From Synechococcus sp. AG-679-C18 (GTDB taxonomy: Bacteria; Cyanobacteriota; Cyanobacteriia; PCC-6307; Cyanobiaceae): 43,354 nt of DNA. Positions within the stretch are counted from its first letter, which is position 1. Every line of letters begins with the position of its first letter. A model generated the notes under the pieces. It did no database searches and was not told where the DNA came from. It worked only from the letters and a program-made list of their open reading frames with translations. The translations under genes were made by a program, and so were the position numbers. Below, piece by piece: positions 27,830 through 36,586 of the stretch. The DNA is taken from NCBI GenBank assembly GCA_003210755.1, contig QCUL01000023.1:1-43354 (forward strand), read 5' to 3'.

Positions 27830-28929
27830 CAAGAAGTAACGCCGTCGTTCAGTCTCACAGGCACGGCATTCGCCTTGGTGCGCGTGTCTTGATTAGTGTA
27901 TTAGTCCTGTTGGGAATCGTGTTGCTGATCGGTTTCAGTGTGGTTCGACGCGATGCAGCTTCTCTTCTTCAATCAGGATCACTCTTAGAACTTCTTGCCT
28001 GGTCAGGAGGAGTGCTGGTTGTTGTGCTTGCGTTGGTTGGTGTGTATTCGGTGATGGTTGATTTCGTGTTCTGGGAAGGATGGATGCAAAGCTTTCCGGA
28101 TGCTACTGGTTTGTTTGTTGATAATGAGCATAAGCAGTCAACTCATCGTCATTTTTTAGTTTATCTCGACGGTATTCATCAGAGTGAGGAGAATCATCCA
28201 CCGAGGGTTCAAGGATTTTTGAATTGTTTGGAGTCTGAAATTGCAAATGATGCCCTTTTGGTAAAAGGAATTGAGGCCTATACCATTACGAATGTTGGTC
28301 TCCGTGCAGCCTCTTATTCTCGATGGTTCTGGCAGTGGTTGTTTTCTCTTCAAGAGCATCATCCAAATGGTTTTGTGCGATTTCTCTGTTCGTTTTGTGT
28401 CCAGGCTAATAATGTAATTAAGGTGGGTATTTCGTCGGATCGTCGTTATGGACCTGTTATGAATTATGAACTAGCTTTAAAGATTGCGCGTCGTTTAGAG
28501 CAGTTACATTTTCATCCTTCTCGTGCATCTCGTGTGATCTTAGTTGGTTATAGTGGCGGGGCAGAAATGGCTATTGGTACTGCTTCAATTTTGCAAAAAC
28601 TTTGTTGTAGCCCTGTTCAAGTGATCACTGTTTGTGGAGTTTTTAGCGGTAATGCAGCTCTCGAAAGTATCAAGGATGTTGCAATGGTGGTTGGCAGCAA
28701 AGATCCTGTTGCCGCTTTTGGTCGTCTCGCATATCCAGGTCGCTTGAGTCTTTTGCCACTTACGAATTGGAATCGTTGGCAACGATCACATTCTTTGCAT
28801 CGTTATCAAATCGAGGGCATGAGTCATAACGGTTCATCTGGCCCGTTTAGTGAGGCCTTTCGCCAAAAAGTTGTTGCAGAGATTTGCCTTGAACTTGAAC
28901 GTAGTTTGGTTAGCTCACTTCCTGATTAA
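27826..28929 (+). CDS. Membrane-anchored alpha/beta hydrolase-like protein
   Basis: This 367-residue protein has two N-terminal membrane helices (about residues 19-38 and 58-81) and then a soluble domain with hydrolase-fold features. These are HFLVYLDGIHQSEENHPPRVQGFL, the elbow VILVGYSGGAEMAIG (Ser near 243), MVVGSKDPVAA (Asp near 293) and IEGMSHNG (His near 334). Order and spacing fit a Ser-Asp-His triad. The substrate is unknown. The gene overlaps its upstream membrane-protein neighbour by 4 bases. It converges with the 489-residue gene, sharing 20 bases at the 3' ends. Confidence 0.8.
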   Translation: MTRSNAVVQSHRHGIRLGARVLISVLVLLGIVLLIGFSVVRRDAASLLQSGSLLELLAWSGGVLVVVLALVGVYSVMVDFVFWEGWMQSFPDATGLFVDNEHKQSTHRHFLVYLDGIHQSEENHPPRVQGFLNCLESEIANDALLVKGIEAYTITNVGLRAASYSRWFWQWLFSLQEHHPNGFVRFLCSFCVQANNVIKVGISSDRRYGPVMNYELALKIARRLEQLHFHPSRASRVILVGYSGGAEMAIGTASILQKLCCSPVQVITVCGVFSGNAALESIKDVAMVVGSKDPVAAFGRLAYPGRLSLLPLTNWNRWQRSHSLHRYQIEGMSHNGSSGPFSEAFRQKVVAEICLELERSLVSSLPD

Positions 28930-30379
28930 GATCTTGGATTAGTAAAAAAGGACTGTGGGTTGGTTGGCTTGATAATAACCGTTTCTTTGCATCATTTCGG
29001 TCGCCTGAATTGTGAAAGAGGTCTTGGGGCATGACTTCTAGCGCCAACTTGTAACGATCAACGGCATCATCATTGGGACGCAAATTGTGTTCTAGTAATT
29101 CATCCAGCTTGCCGTTCAGTCGTTCTCGCCACAAGTCTCCAAGTGTGAGTGGAAACAGTGTTGTGCTCCCGGTCACCGCTTGCTCAAGCAACGCGGTGGA
29201 GTCGATGCAGAAACCGATCGCGCCATATCCGCCCATTTGAAGGTTCTCCATGCTGGCTTCACTGTTGTGAATGGCGCCCATGAGTTCGCATAGATCAAGA
29301 GCATCCGCGAGTTGTTGATCGCAAAAGGCCGTTTGGGAATATTTGACCGTGCCGTTGGAACGTCCGTTCTGCCAGGGGCGATCCAAGTCATTCATCGCGG
29401 CCCATCCATTAAGACCTTCTGTCCCTTGGTAGTACTGCAGCAGAACGGATTCACCAACAGGAGGTTGCAATTCCATTTCTAGGCAGGCATGGGGAAGTAA
29501 GGCTTTGAATTCTTTTTGTCTCAGATCTTGCAAGCCAGTTCGGTACGGAACTGCAAGAGGAATTTGACTCCATCGGCTTGTCCCCGCTGTTGGTGTGCTT
29601 GCTCCAAGTCCGAAGCTGGCTACGCTCGTTCGGATTCTTCCTAGACATATCCAACCTTTGGCTTTGAGACAGTTGATCAAATCCTTGCCGCTGGACTGAC
29701 CTTCGAAACGATAGGGCTGAGTATCGAAGCTTTTGGCCAAAAAGAGATTGCTACCTAGAACGTTGAATACCTGCGCCATTTGTTGATTTCTGCGTCGAGC
29801 TTCTGCTGACTGCAGGTAGGACAATCCGTGATTGCTTAAGACGATTTCGCCAGCAAAGGATGTAAGCCGACCTAAAGCTGAACCAGTACCCGCTTCACTT
29901 TGTTTGTTTTCTGTTTGCCGGGTCAATGCAAACGCTTGGCTCATCATCGCGTCCAGTCCATTGGGGAGTGGACATTGGTTGCTGTAGGAATCCTTGTAGA
30001 AGCGCTGGCACCAGAGATCCAATGCTGAGGATGATGAACCTTGTCGAGAAGGCAGCAGGTGTTGCAAGTCGTCGGCGAACGCCGCCAGCAGAAGGGGACT
30101 CATCAATCCGTCTCCGATCATGCTCGCTAGGCCTCTCAATCGTTCAGGCAGTTCAGCAGGAGATTGTCTCCAGCCGCGCGGGAGCATCGCGAGAAGAGGG
30201 AGTAGCCGTTGATGATGAACGTCTTTGAGAAGCTCAGCGAGAAAGTCTTTCCGACTGATGCCTCGTCTCAAGCTGCTTCTCTCCAATGCCTCTTCTAATG
30301 AAATAAGAGAAACAGGTGATGCTCCATTCGATTCAGGATTGCCCCAGTTGGAACTCAGAGCAAGCAGGTTATGGTCCAT
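28910..30379 (-). CDS. Unknown conserved-looking protein, 489 residues
   Basis: This large soluble protein has no signal peptide and no obvious membrane segment. Visible features are a helical N-terminal third (LEEALERSSLRRGISRKDFLAELL...LPRGWRQSPAELPERLRGLASMIGDGLMSPLLLAAFADDL) and a mixed middle (SGKDLINCLKAKGWICLGRIRTSVASFGLG). The C-terminal half includes GYGAIGFCIDSTALLEQAVTG. I cannot match any known family or catalytic motif. It starts 10 bases after the stop of the M3 peptidase on the same strand, as the last gene of the long minus-strand cluster. The 3' end overlaps the convergent hydrolase gene by 20 bases. Confidence 0.75.
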   Translation of the reverse strand: MDHNLLALSSNWGNPESNGASPVSLISLEEALERSSLRRGISRKDFLAELLKDVHHQRLLPLLAMLPRGWRQSPAELPERLRGLASMIGDGLMSPLLLAAFADDLQHLLPSRQGSSSSALDLWCQRFYKDSYSNQCPLPNGLDAMMSQAFALTRQTENKQSEAGTGSALGRLTSFAGEIVLSNHGLSYLQSAEARRRNQQMAQVFNVLGSNLFLAKSFDTQPYRFEGQSSGKDLINCLKAKGWICLGRIRTSVASFGLGASTPTAGTSRWSQIPLAVPYRTGLQDLRQKEFKALLPHACLEMELQPPVGESVLLQYYQGTEGLNGWAAMNDLDRPWQNGRSNGTVKYSQTAFCDQQLADALDLCELMGAIHNSEASMENLQMGGYGAIGFCIDSTALLEQAVTGSTTLFPLTLGDLWRERLNGKLDELLEHNLRPNDDAVDRYKLALEVMPQDLFHNSGDRNDAKKRLLSSQPTHSPFLLIQDLNQEVS

Positions 30380-30389
30380 ATCCGGAAGG

Positions 30390-32507
30390 TCAACGGCTAG
30401 GTGCTGCGAGTCCGGAATGGCGAATTAACGCTTCTGTGCTGGCAGTTCTACCCCTAAAAGATTTGTAGATATCTGCAGGCCGCTTGCTTCCACCAAGGCC
30501 GAGAACCGTATTTCGGAAGCGCTCGCCGGTGGCTTGTACCACTTCTTCCTGGTCAAGCCCTACTTCCTCGAAAGCGGCGAAAGCATCGGCGCTAAGCACC
30601 TCTGCCCATTTGTAGGAGTAATAACCGGCCGAATAGCCACCAGCAAAAATGTGGCCAAAGGCGCAAAGGAATTGGTCTTCAGGAATGGGTGGCAACACGG
30701 TTGTTGTCTTAGCGATATTCCGTCTGAAAACATCAGGGCTTTCTCCGAGCTCCGAACTCCAGGAGCTATGGAGTCGTAAATCTGTCAAGGCGAAATGGAC
30801 CTGTCGGAGCGTGGCGCATCCCTGCATGAACGTGCGACTGTTGCGCAGTTTCTGGAAATCTTCTTCAGGCAATGGTTCACCGGTCTGCCAGTGGAGAGCC
30901 ATTCCCATCAGAGTTTGTCGGTCGAGACACCAGTTCTCCATGAACTGACTGGGCAGTTCAACGGCATCCCATTCGACATTATTGATGCCTGCTGCTTGAG
31001 GATGTTCAACAGTGGTGAGCATGTGTTGAAGTCCATGTCCAAATTCATGGAATAAGGTTTCAACCTCTTCAAAACTCATCAGGCTCGGAGTGTCTCCGGT
31101 TGGAGGGGTCTGATTGCAAATCAGGTAGGCCACAGGAAGTGTTAATTCACCATTTGGGCCGCGCGAACGGTTCAAGCACTCATCCATCCAAGCCCCACCC
31201 CGTTTGCTGGCTGGTCGGCTGAAAGGATCGAGATAAAACGCTGAGAGTGGCTGACCATCTTGGTCGCTGACCCGGAAAAAGCGCACGTCCTGATGCCAGA
31301 CCGGTGCTTCACCGTCAGCGGCTTCAATTTGGATGGAGAACAGGCGTTCGCAAAGATGGAACAGGCCATCCAATACCTGAGGGAGAGGAAACCAAGGACG
31401 CAAGGCTTCTTGGTTGAGGTCGAATCGCTGCTGCCGTAATTTTTCCGCCCAATAGCTCACGTCCCACGGGGCGAAATGATCAGCATCAGACGAACCATGA
31501 CTGCTGGCGCAATCTCTTAATTCATCAAGTTCTCTTTCCGCGATGGGCATGGCAGCAGCGCGGAGTTCTTCGAGAAGTTGTTCAACCGCGTCAACGCTAT
31601 CAGCCATTTTTGAGGCCAGGCTCAGATCGGCCCAGCTCCCATAACCAAGATGGGCAGCCTGATGACCACGCAAGCTGAGAATCTCCTCGATTAAAGGAGT
31701 GTTATCAAGTGCTCCTGAACTGGCTCTACTGACCTGAGCTCTGTAGATCTTTTCCCGCAGCCCTCTGTCATCTGCATGGGTCAAGACCGGTAAATAACGC
31801 GGCATATCAAGACCAAGACGCCAAGGTCCGTCAGAGGCAGTCGGTTCTTCTCCATCTTCACCATGGTCTCCTGCATCCTTTGCGGCGGCCGCTAATGACT
31901 GAAGTGCTCGTTCAGGAATGCCTTTCAGCTGTTCTGCGTCAGTTACCAGCAGGCTCCAGCTTTGGGTGGCGTCGAGCACGTGGTTGCTGAATTGAGTGGA
32001 AAGAGATGCCAGTTGCTCGCTGGCTTTGTTGAACGACTCTTGGGCAGCACCGCTTAACCCCACTCCCCTGTGGCACATGGATAGCAGCTCAGCCTCAAGG
32101 ATCCTGACCTGAGTTGAATCAAGGGGATGACTTGGATTGAGTTGAAGGCTTTTAAGTGCCTTGTGGATCACCCGGCTTTGGCCAGCACGATTGCTGAAGC
32201 GCACCACATCAGGTTGCTGTGCGGAATGAGCTTCCCTTAGTTCGGCGCTGTTGCAAACGGCGTTGAGATGGCTCACCACTCCCCAACTCCAGCGCAATCG
32301 CTCACCGAGAAGATGCAGTGGCGTCATGACCTCTTCCCAACTGAGAGGAGTTTTTTCTAGGAGGCGCTTCTCAAGTATGGATTCCAGTTCGGTGAGCTGT
32401 TCTCCCAATTCGTTGATGAGCTCAGGGATGTGTAATTTCACCTGAGAAGCATCGATGGCCTCGAAGCGCGGAAGTCCGTGACCGCGCAACAGTTCAGGGG
32501 TGGTCAT
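30390..32507 (-). CDS. prlC: M3 family oligopeptidase (oligopeptidase A-like)
   Basis: This 705-residue zinc metallopeptidase has HEFGH in ETLFHEFGHGLQHMLTT (about residues 475-490). A downstream Glu in NNVEWDAVELPSQFMENW provides the third zinc ligand. The N-terminal helical half and the C-terminal GYYSYKWAEVLSADAFAAFEE are standard for the thimet oligopeptidase/oligopeptidase A group. These enzymes degrade short cytoplasmic peptides, including cleaved signal or transit peptides. The gene begins 5 bases after the ndhD stop. Confidence 0.94.
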   Translation of the reverse strand: MTTPELLRGHGLPRFEAIDASQVKLHIPELINELGEQLTELESILEKRLLEKTPLSWEEVMTPLHLLGERLRWSWGVVSHLNAVCNSAELREAHSAQQPDVVRFSNRAGQSRVIHKALKSLQLNPSHPLDSTQVRILEAELLSMCHRGVGLSGAAQESFNKASEQLASLSTQFSNHVLDATQSWSLLVTDAEQLKGIPERALQSLAAAAKDAGDHGEDGEEPTASDGPWRLGLDMPRYLPVLTHADDRGLREKIYRAQVSRASSGALDNTPLIEEILSLRGHQAAHLGYGSWADLSLASKMADSVDAVEQLLEELRAAAMPIAERELDELRDCASSHGSSDADHFAPWDVSYWAEKLRQQRFDLNQEALRPWFPLPQVLDGLFHLCERLFSIQIEAADGEAPVWHQDVRFFRVSDQDGQPLSAFYLDPFSRPASKRGGAWMDECLNRSRGPNGELTLPVAYLICNQTPPTGDTPSLMSFEEVETLFHEFGHGLQHMLTTVEHPQAAGINNVEWDAVELPSQFMENWCLDRQTLMGMALHWQTGEPLPEEDFQKLRNSRTFMQGCATLRQVHFALTDLRLHSSWSSELGESPDVFRRNIAKTTTVLPPIPEDQFLCAFGHIFAGGYSAGYYSYKWAEVLSADAFAAFEEVGLDQEEVVQATGERFRNTVLGLGGSKRPADIYKSFRGRTASTEALIRHSGLAAPSR

Positions 32508-32512
32508 CGATG

Positions 32513-34084
32513 TCAGCCCGCTGGCAGCAGGGTTGTGAGTGCCACCAGGCTATGAGTGCCGAGATCGGTGGCGAGGGCATCTGTAGCCGCTTCGTAGAAA
32601 TCCATGGCAATACGAGGCCAAATTCCAATGACCAAGGTCGGAACCATCAAGGTGAGACCTATGAAAAGTTCACGCGGTCGCATGTCGTCGATGAAGGCAA
32701 GTGCTGGAATCCTTGGACCAAAGAACACTCGTCTGCACATCGAGAGAAGATAAATCGGGGTTAGTACAAGGCCAATTGCAGCAATGACAACGGTGGTGAC
32801 GCGAAACAAAGTAGTGAAGTTTTCCTGACTGGTCACACCAAGAAAGATGGTGATTTCACTGATGAATCCGCTCATACCTGGCAAGGCAAGGGATGCAAGT
32901 GAGCTAGCAAGGAAGAATGCAAAGGTGATTGGCAACACTTTTGCAAGCCCACCCATGTTGGGGATGGAAAGTGTTTTGGTGCGTTCGTAAAAGCATCCCG
33001 TCGCGAAGAACATTGCTGCCGCAATCAGTCCGTGGCTGATCATCTGCAGCATGGCGCCACTCAGGCTGAGAGCGTCAACGGCACCGATGCCAAGCAATAC
33101 GAAACCCATATGGCTGACGGAACTGCAGGCAATCCTTCTTTTGACATTGTCTTGAGCAAACGCATTGAGAGCTCCGTAAATAATGTTGACGATGCCAAGA
33201 ACGATGAGTGCTGGTGCCAGGACCAGATGGGCATCAGGAAGCATTTGAACGTTGAAGCGGAGCAAGGCATAGCCGCCCATTTTCAACAGCACTCCAGCCA
33301 GCAACATGGAAACCGGAGCATTGGCTTCTCCATGGGCATCTGGAAGCCATGTATGGAGAGGAAACATCGGTAGCTTCACCCCAAATCCGATCAAGAACCC
33401 GAGATAACAAAGCAATCCAAAGCTGCCACCCGGAGATCGCGCCGCTAACTCAGTCAGGTTGAGAGTGAAGGAGTCACCGGAGAGCGCCAAGGCGAGTCCG
33501 CTGATCAAAATCAGGAGGGAAGCGACAGCGGTGTAAAGAATGAATTTTGTAGCTGCGTATTGGCGGTTGCTTCCTCCCCAGATCGCAATCAGGAGGTAGA
33601 CGGGCACAAGTTCCAGCTCCCAAGCGAGGAAGAAGAGCAGAAAATCCTGCGAGAGAAACACAAGTCCCTGAGCTGAAGCCTGAACAAGCAGAAGACCGAA
33701 GTAAAGCTTGGTTTTATGTTTGACATTCCAACTTGCTGCGACAGAGAGAAGCGTGACAAGTCCACTAAGAACAACAAGTGGAGCTGACAGTCCATCTGCA
33801 CCTAAGGACCACTCCAAACCAATTGATGGAAGCCAGCTCACCCGTTCAACCAGTTGAAGACTGCTGTCACTTGGGTCGAAATGCTGGCTGAAGGCCAAGA
33901 GCATCAGCACAAGATCAACGAGAAGTACGCCGATCGCCAAATTTCGCGGCAGAGGGGATTGATCCGATTCATCTCCAGGAAGCAATGGCATCAACAGAGC
34001 CATCGCAGCCGGGAGCAAAACGATGAGAGAGAGCCAGGGAAACGCTGCCTGAGACGCAGCCGTCAACGGCAAATTGGCGTCCAT
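32513..34084 (-). CDS. ndhD: NAD(P)H-quinone oxidoreductase subunit 4 (NDH-1)
   Basis: This 523-residue antiporter-like subunit of NDH-1 has about 14 membrane helices. Conserved features are [21 protein letters not shown], which contains the essential Glu of the proton channel, [31 protein letters not shown], which contains the Lys and His-Pro motif, and [22 protein letters not shown]-1 drives cyclic and respiratory electron flow in the thylakoid. The overall look is that of NdhD1/D2 of the respiratory/cyclic complex and not of the CO2-uptake paralogs NdhD3/D4, but I cannot prove that without an alignment. It lies between thrB and the M3 peptidase. Confidence 0.94.
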   Translation of the reverse strand: MDANLPLTAASQAAFPWLSLIVLLPAAMALLMPLLPGDESDQSPLPRNLAIGVLLVDLVLMLLAFSQHFDPSDSSLQLVERVSWLPSIGLEWSLGADGLSAPLVVLSGLVTLLSVAASWNVKHKTKLYFGLLLVQASAQGLVFLSQDFLLFFLAWELELVPVYLLIAIWGGSNRQYAATKFILYTAVASLLILISGLALALSGDSFTLNLTELAARSPGGSFGLLCYLGFLIGFGVKLPMFPLHTWLPDAHGEANAPVSMLLAGVLLKMGGYALLRFNVQMLPDAHLVLAPALIVLGIVNIIYGALNAFAQDNVKRRIACSSVSHMGFVLLGIGAVDALSLSGAMLQMISHGLIAAAMFFATGCFYERTKTLSIPNMGGLAKVLPITFAFFLASSLASLALPGMSGFISEITIFLGVTSQENFTTLFRVTTVVIAAIGLVLTPIYLLSMCRRVFFGPRIPALAFIDDMRPRELFIGLTLMVPTLVIGIWPRIAMDFYEAATDALATDLGTHSLVALTTLLPAG

Positions 34085-34114
34085 GGCAATTGCAAGATTG
34101 TGATTGAACTTATC

Positions 34115-34150
34115 AGCCCCTGGGGGCTTGCTGAGTAGTTCTACTCAGCA
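34115..34150 (-). other. Two adjacent inverted repeats at the thrB stop
   Basis: A 10-bp perfect inverted repeat (arms 34129-34138 and 34141-34150, 2-base spacer) contains the thrB stop codon. Next to it is a 6-bp GC-rich repeat, AGCCCC-TG-GGGGCT (34115-34128). On the minus strand both lie between thrB and ndhD with no T-run after them. They may stall or terminate transcription, or serve as an mRNA processing site. Confidence 0.5.
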
Positions 34151-35088
34151 TCCTTGGGGTGCCAATGGCTCCCAGCGGTCTGAAGGTTAAGCAGTGGAGC
34201 TCGGCTAGCGACCCCAGCGGCCTCCCAGGCCCTCACCATGGCACTGCTCACTGCCTGGCCATTCTCCTCAGCGCAAAGAGCCAAAATGCTTGGACCAGCG
34301 CCGCTGATGGCACATCCCCAGGCTCCAGCAGCAAGAGCTGCCTCTTTAACTTCCTGCCCACCTTTGATCAATCTCCATCGATAGGGCTCATGCAGGCGAT
34401 CGTGCATGCCGTCTGAAATCAGATCTCCGTTTCCTGTGCGTAGGCCCTGCAGCAAAAGTGTGAGCGCACCAAGGTTGACAACGGCGTCACCAATGGGGAC
34501 TGATTTAGGCATGGCCCTCCTGGCTTCGCTGGTGCTGAGACGAATTGTGGGAATTGCCACTACTGCTTTGATGCTTTGCATCCATTCACAACGCACTACT
34601 CGCCAGCGTTGAGAAGCAGCCTTCGCTGTCATGCAAAGCCCTCCCAGCAGTGAAGGAACCACATTGTCTGGGTGCCCTTCAATATCGATGGCTAGCTCAA
34701 GCAACTTTTCTCGACTCAACGGTTCTCCCACGAGGGCATTGGCACCGACGAGTCCGGCCACTATTGCGGTGGCGCTGCTGCCCAACCCCCTAGCCGGTGG
34801 AACGGCTAACCGCACTCGAGCTTCAAGCGCTATGGGTTCTTGGCCAGCTGCTTTCCAGACTCGCTGAGCGGCCCGATAAACAAGATTGTCGGGACCTCCT
34901 CGCAAGTGAGATCCCTCTTGGCCTTCGATGATCAGTTCAAAACGCTCCCCATCTCCCTCAATCCGACGCATGTTGAAGCGATTATTGAGATCCAGAGCGG
35001 CTCCTAGACAATCGAATCCTGGTCCGATGTTTGCGGTAGTCGCGGGAACATCTACTACCACTGTTTGGCCGATGCGCGGCTGCGCCAT
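34141..35088 (-). CDS. thrB: Homoserine kinase
   Basis: This 315-residue GHMP kinase phosphorylates homoserine for threonine synthesis. The ATP-binding GHMP motif [23 protein letters not shown] is present at about residues 92-114. The N-terminal [21 protein letters not shown] and the C-terminal [17 protein letters not shown] are family signatures. It is a standard-length protein with ATG start [16 protein letters not shown]. It follows glk by 14 bases and precedes ndhD by 56. Confidence 0.97.
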   Translation of the reverse strand: MAQPRIGQTVVVDVPATTANIGPGFDCLGAALDLNNRFNMRRIEGDGERFELIIEGQEGSHLRGGPDNLVYRAAQRVWKAAGQEPIALEARVRLAVPPARGLGSSATAIVAGLVGANALVGEPLSREKLLELAIDIEGHPDNVVPSLLGGLCMTAKAASQRWRVVRCEWMQSIKAVVAIPTIRLSTSEARRAMPKSVPIGDAVVNLGALTLLLQGLRTGNGDLISDGMHDRLHEPYRWRLIKGGQEVKEAALAAGAWGCAISGAGPSILALCAEENGQAVSSAMVRAWEAAGVASRAPLLNLQTAGSHWHPKDAE

Positions 35089-35102
35089 CCCAACCCTTCT
35101 AC

Positions 35103-36146
35103 TTAAGCCAGTGTCCCACTCGACTCAGCCAGAGTCCGAGCACGACAAGCCGCACTAAAAAGGCCAGCCTCAGGATCGACGACGGCTGTGACTTTTATTT
35201 GGCTGATCAGACGTTTAAAGCGACCCTTTTCCCGCATGGCATTTAAAAACGTCTCTGACTGAAGTCCGGGCAGTTGTTTGGAAGCAGTACCTCCACCAAT
35301 CCATAAACCTCCAGTGCAAAGCTCATGCACGGCAAGATCACCAGCTGCCGAACCGTAGGCGGATAGCCAGATTTGAAGCGCTCGCGTCATTAAGGGATCT
35401 TTCTTGTCTGCAGCCAGGCTTACTTGGGCAGGTAAATCACAGGATTTGTCGGTTTTCCATTGGTCAGCAACGAGTTGTAAAGGGTGTTGCTTTGCTTCGG
35501 GGTCTTGAAGCAGCCAGCGTGCGATGTGCCCAAGTCCTGTTCCGCTTACGACACGTTCAATCGACAACCGATCCAGCCCGAGATCGTCTTTGAGCCAGCA
35601 GGCAAGTCTCCACTCTTCATCTGTGCGAGGAGCAAATTCCCGATGACCTCCTTCACTTGCTAGAGCCATGAGTCCATTTTTGGAATGCACTCCTCGGGCC
35701 ATCCCTAAGCCAGTTCCGGCGCCGAGGATGGCAAGAGGACCATCATCTTGAAGTCCAGCATGCAGAACCACCTGTTGAGATTCCTCGAAATGCGGCAATC
35801 CGTAAATTAAAACTCTGAAATCGTTAACGAGCTCTAGTTGATTTAATGAAGCAGAGGCTGCCAGTTGCTCCTCTTTGAGCTTCCAAGGAAGGTTCGTAAC
35901 TTGTGCGCTGCCGTTTTGTACAGGACCTGCGACTGCCAGACAACCATGTTGAGGTGCCTTGAGTTCGCCTGGTCTGTTGGTCAGAAAGGCTTCAAGCATG
36001 GGGTTAAGTGAAGGCCACTGACTTGAAATGAAGCGTTGCTGATGGAGCTGAGTGAGCTTGCCACCGTTCATCCCGTACAGAGCAAGAAGGGTTTTGGTTC
36101 CTCCCATATCTCCGGCAAGAAGAGTTGAGGTGGTCATTAATGACAT
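35103..36146 (-). CDS. glk: Glucokinase (Glk family)
   Basis: This 347-residue protein belongs to the bacterial Glk family, which differs from ROK. LLAGDMGGTKTLLALYG is the phosphate-1 motif. ELVNDFRVLIYGL contains the catalytic Asp, and LGAGTGLGMARGV with EGGHREFAPRTDEEW matches the sugar-binding region. It phosphorylates glucose with ATP, for example glucose released from glycogen or taken up. Starts at 36146 and 36137 (MSLM/MTTSTLLAG) are both possible. It is part of the thrS-DUF1824-glk-thrB minus-strand cluster. Confidence 0.94.
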   Translation of the reverse strand: MSLMTTSTLLAGDMGGTKTLLALYGMNGGKLTQLHQQRFISSQWPSLNPMLEAFLTNRPGELKAPQHGCLAVAGPVQNGSAQVTNLPWKLKEEQLAASASLNQLELVNDFRVLIYGLPHFEESQQVVLHAGLQDDGPLAILGAGTGLGMARGVHSKNGLMALASEGGHREFAPRTDEEWRLACWLKDDLGLDRLSIERVVSGTGLGHIARWLLQDPEAKQHPLQLVADQWKTDKSCDLPAQVSLAADKKDPLMTRALQIWLSAYGSAAGDLAVHELCTGGLWIGGGTASKQLPGLQSETFLNAMREKGRFKRLISQIKVTAVVDPEAGLFSAACRARTLAESSGTLA

Positions 36147-36202
36147 TCAGAGACGCTTGTTCCAGCCTGGAGAAAACTCTTGATAACGGCAACAACTTGC
36201 AT

Positions 36203-36586
36203 TCAGAAAAAGAAGTCAAGGGGAAATGGACCCCACATTGTGGAGGGCTGCGATTCATCATTCCCGTGGCCACTAATCAGAATTCCTGATCCCAATCCGT
36301 GTTCGGTTCTGATGCGAAGTGAACCGGTTTTTTGATTTGCTTTTAGGTAAACAGGACCGATGTCTTCAGTCGATGCCACGAGAGGGAGGATTTCCCAGCC
36401 CTGGCTCAGTTCGAGGGCTCTGTATGAGCGAAGGGCTAAAGCCTTTGTATCAGCCATCACCCCAATGGTGAACCAATCACTGGCACGCATTTCTTCACAT
36501 AGTTTTATCGTTAGTTCTTGACGTTCGTTCGCCGATAAATGGGGAGCTGTACGTAAGTGAGTTAATTGTTTAAGAGAAGTAATCAT
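36203..36586 (-). CDS. DUF1824 family protein
   Basis: This 127-residue soluble protein shows the DUF1824 pattern: [25 protein letters not shown], then [30 protein letters not shown], then a C-terminal GPFPLDFF. The family is confined mainly to cyanobacteria and has no assigned function. ATG 36586 overlaps the thrS stop as ATGA, so it was preferred over an in-frame start at 36613. glk follows 56 bases downstream. Confidence 0.87.
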   Translation of the reverse strand: MITSLKQLTHLRTAPHLSANERQELTIKLCEEMRASDWFTIGVMADTKALALRSYRALELSQGWEILPLVASTEDIGPVYLKANQKTGSLRIRTEHGLGSGILISGHGNDESQPSTMWGPFPLDFFF

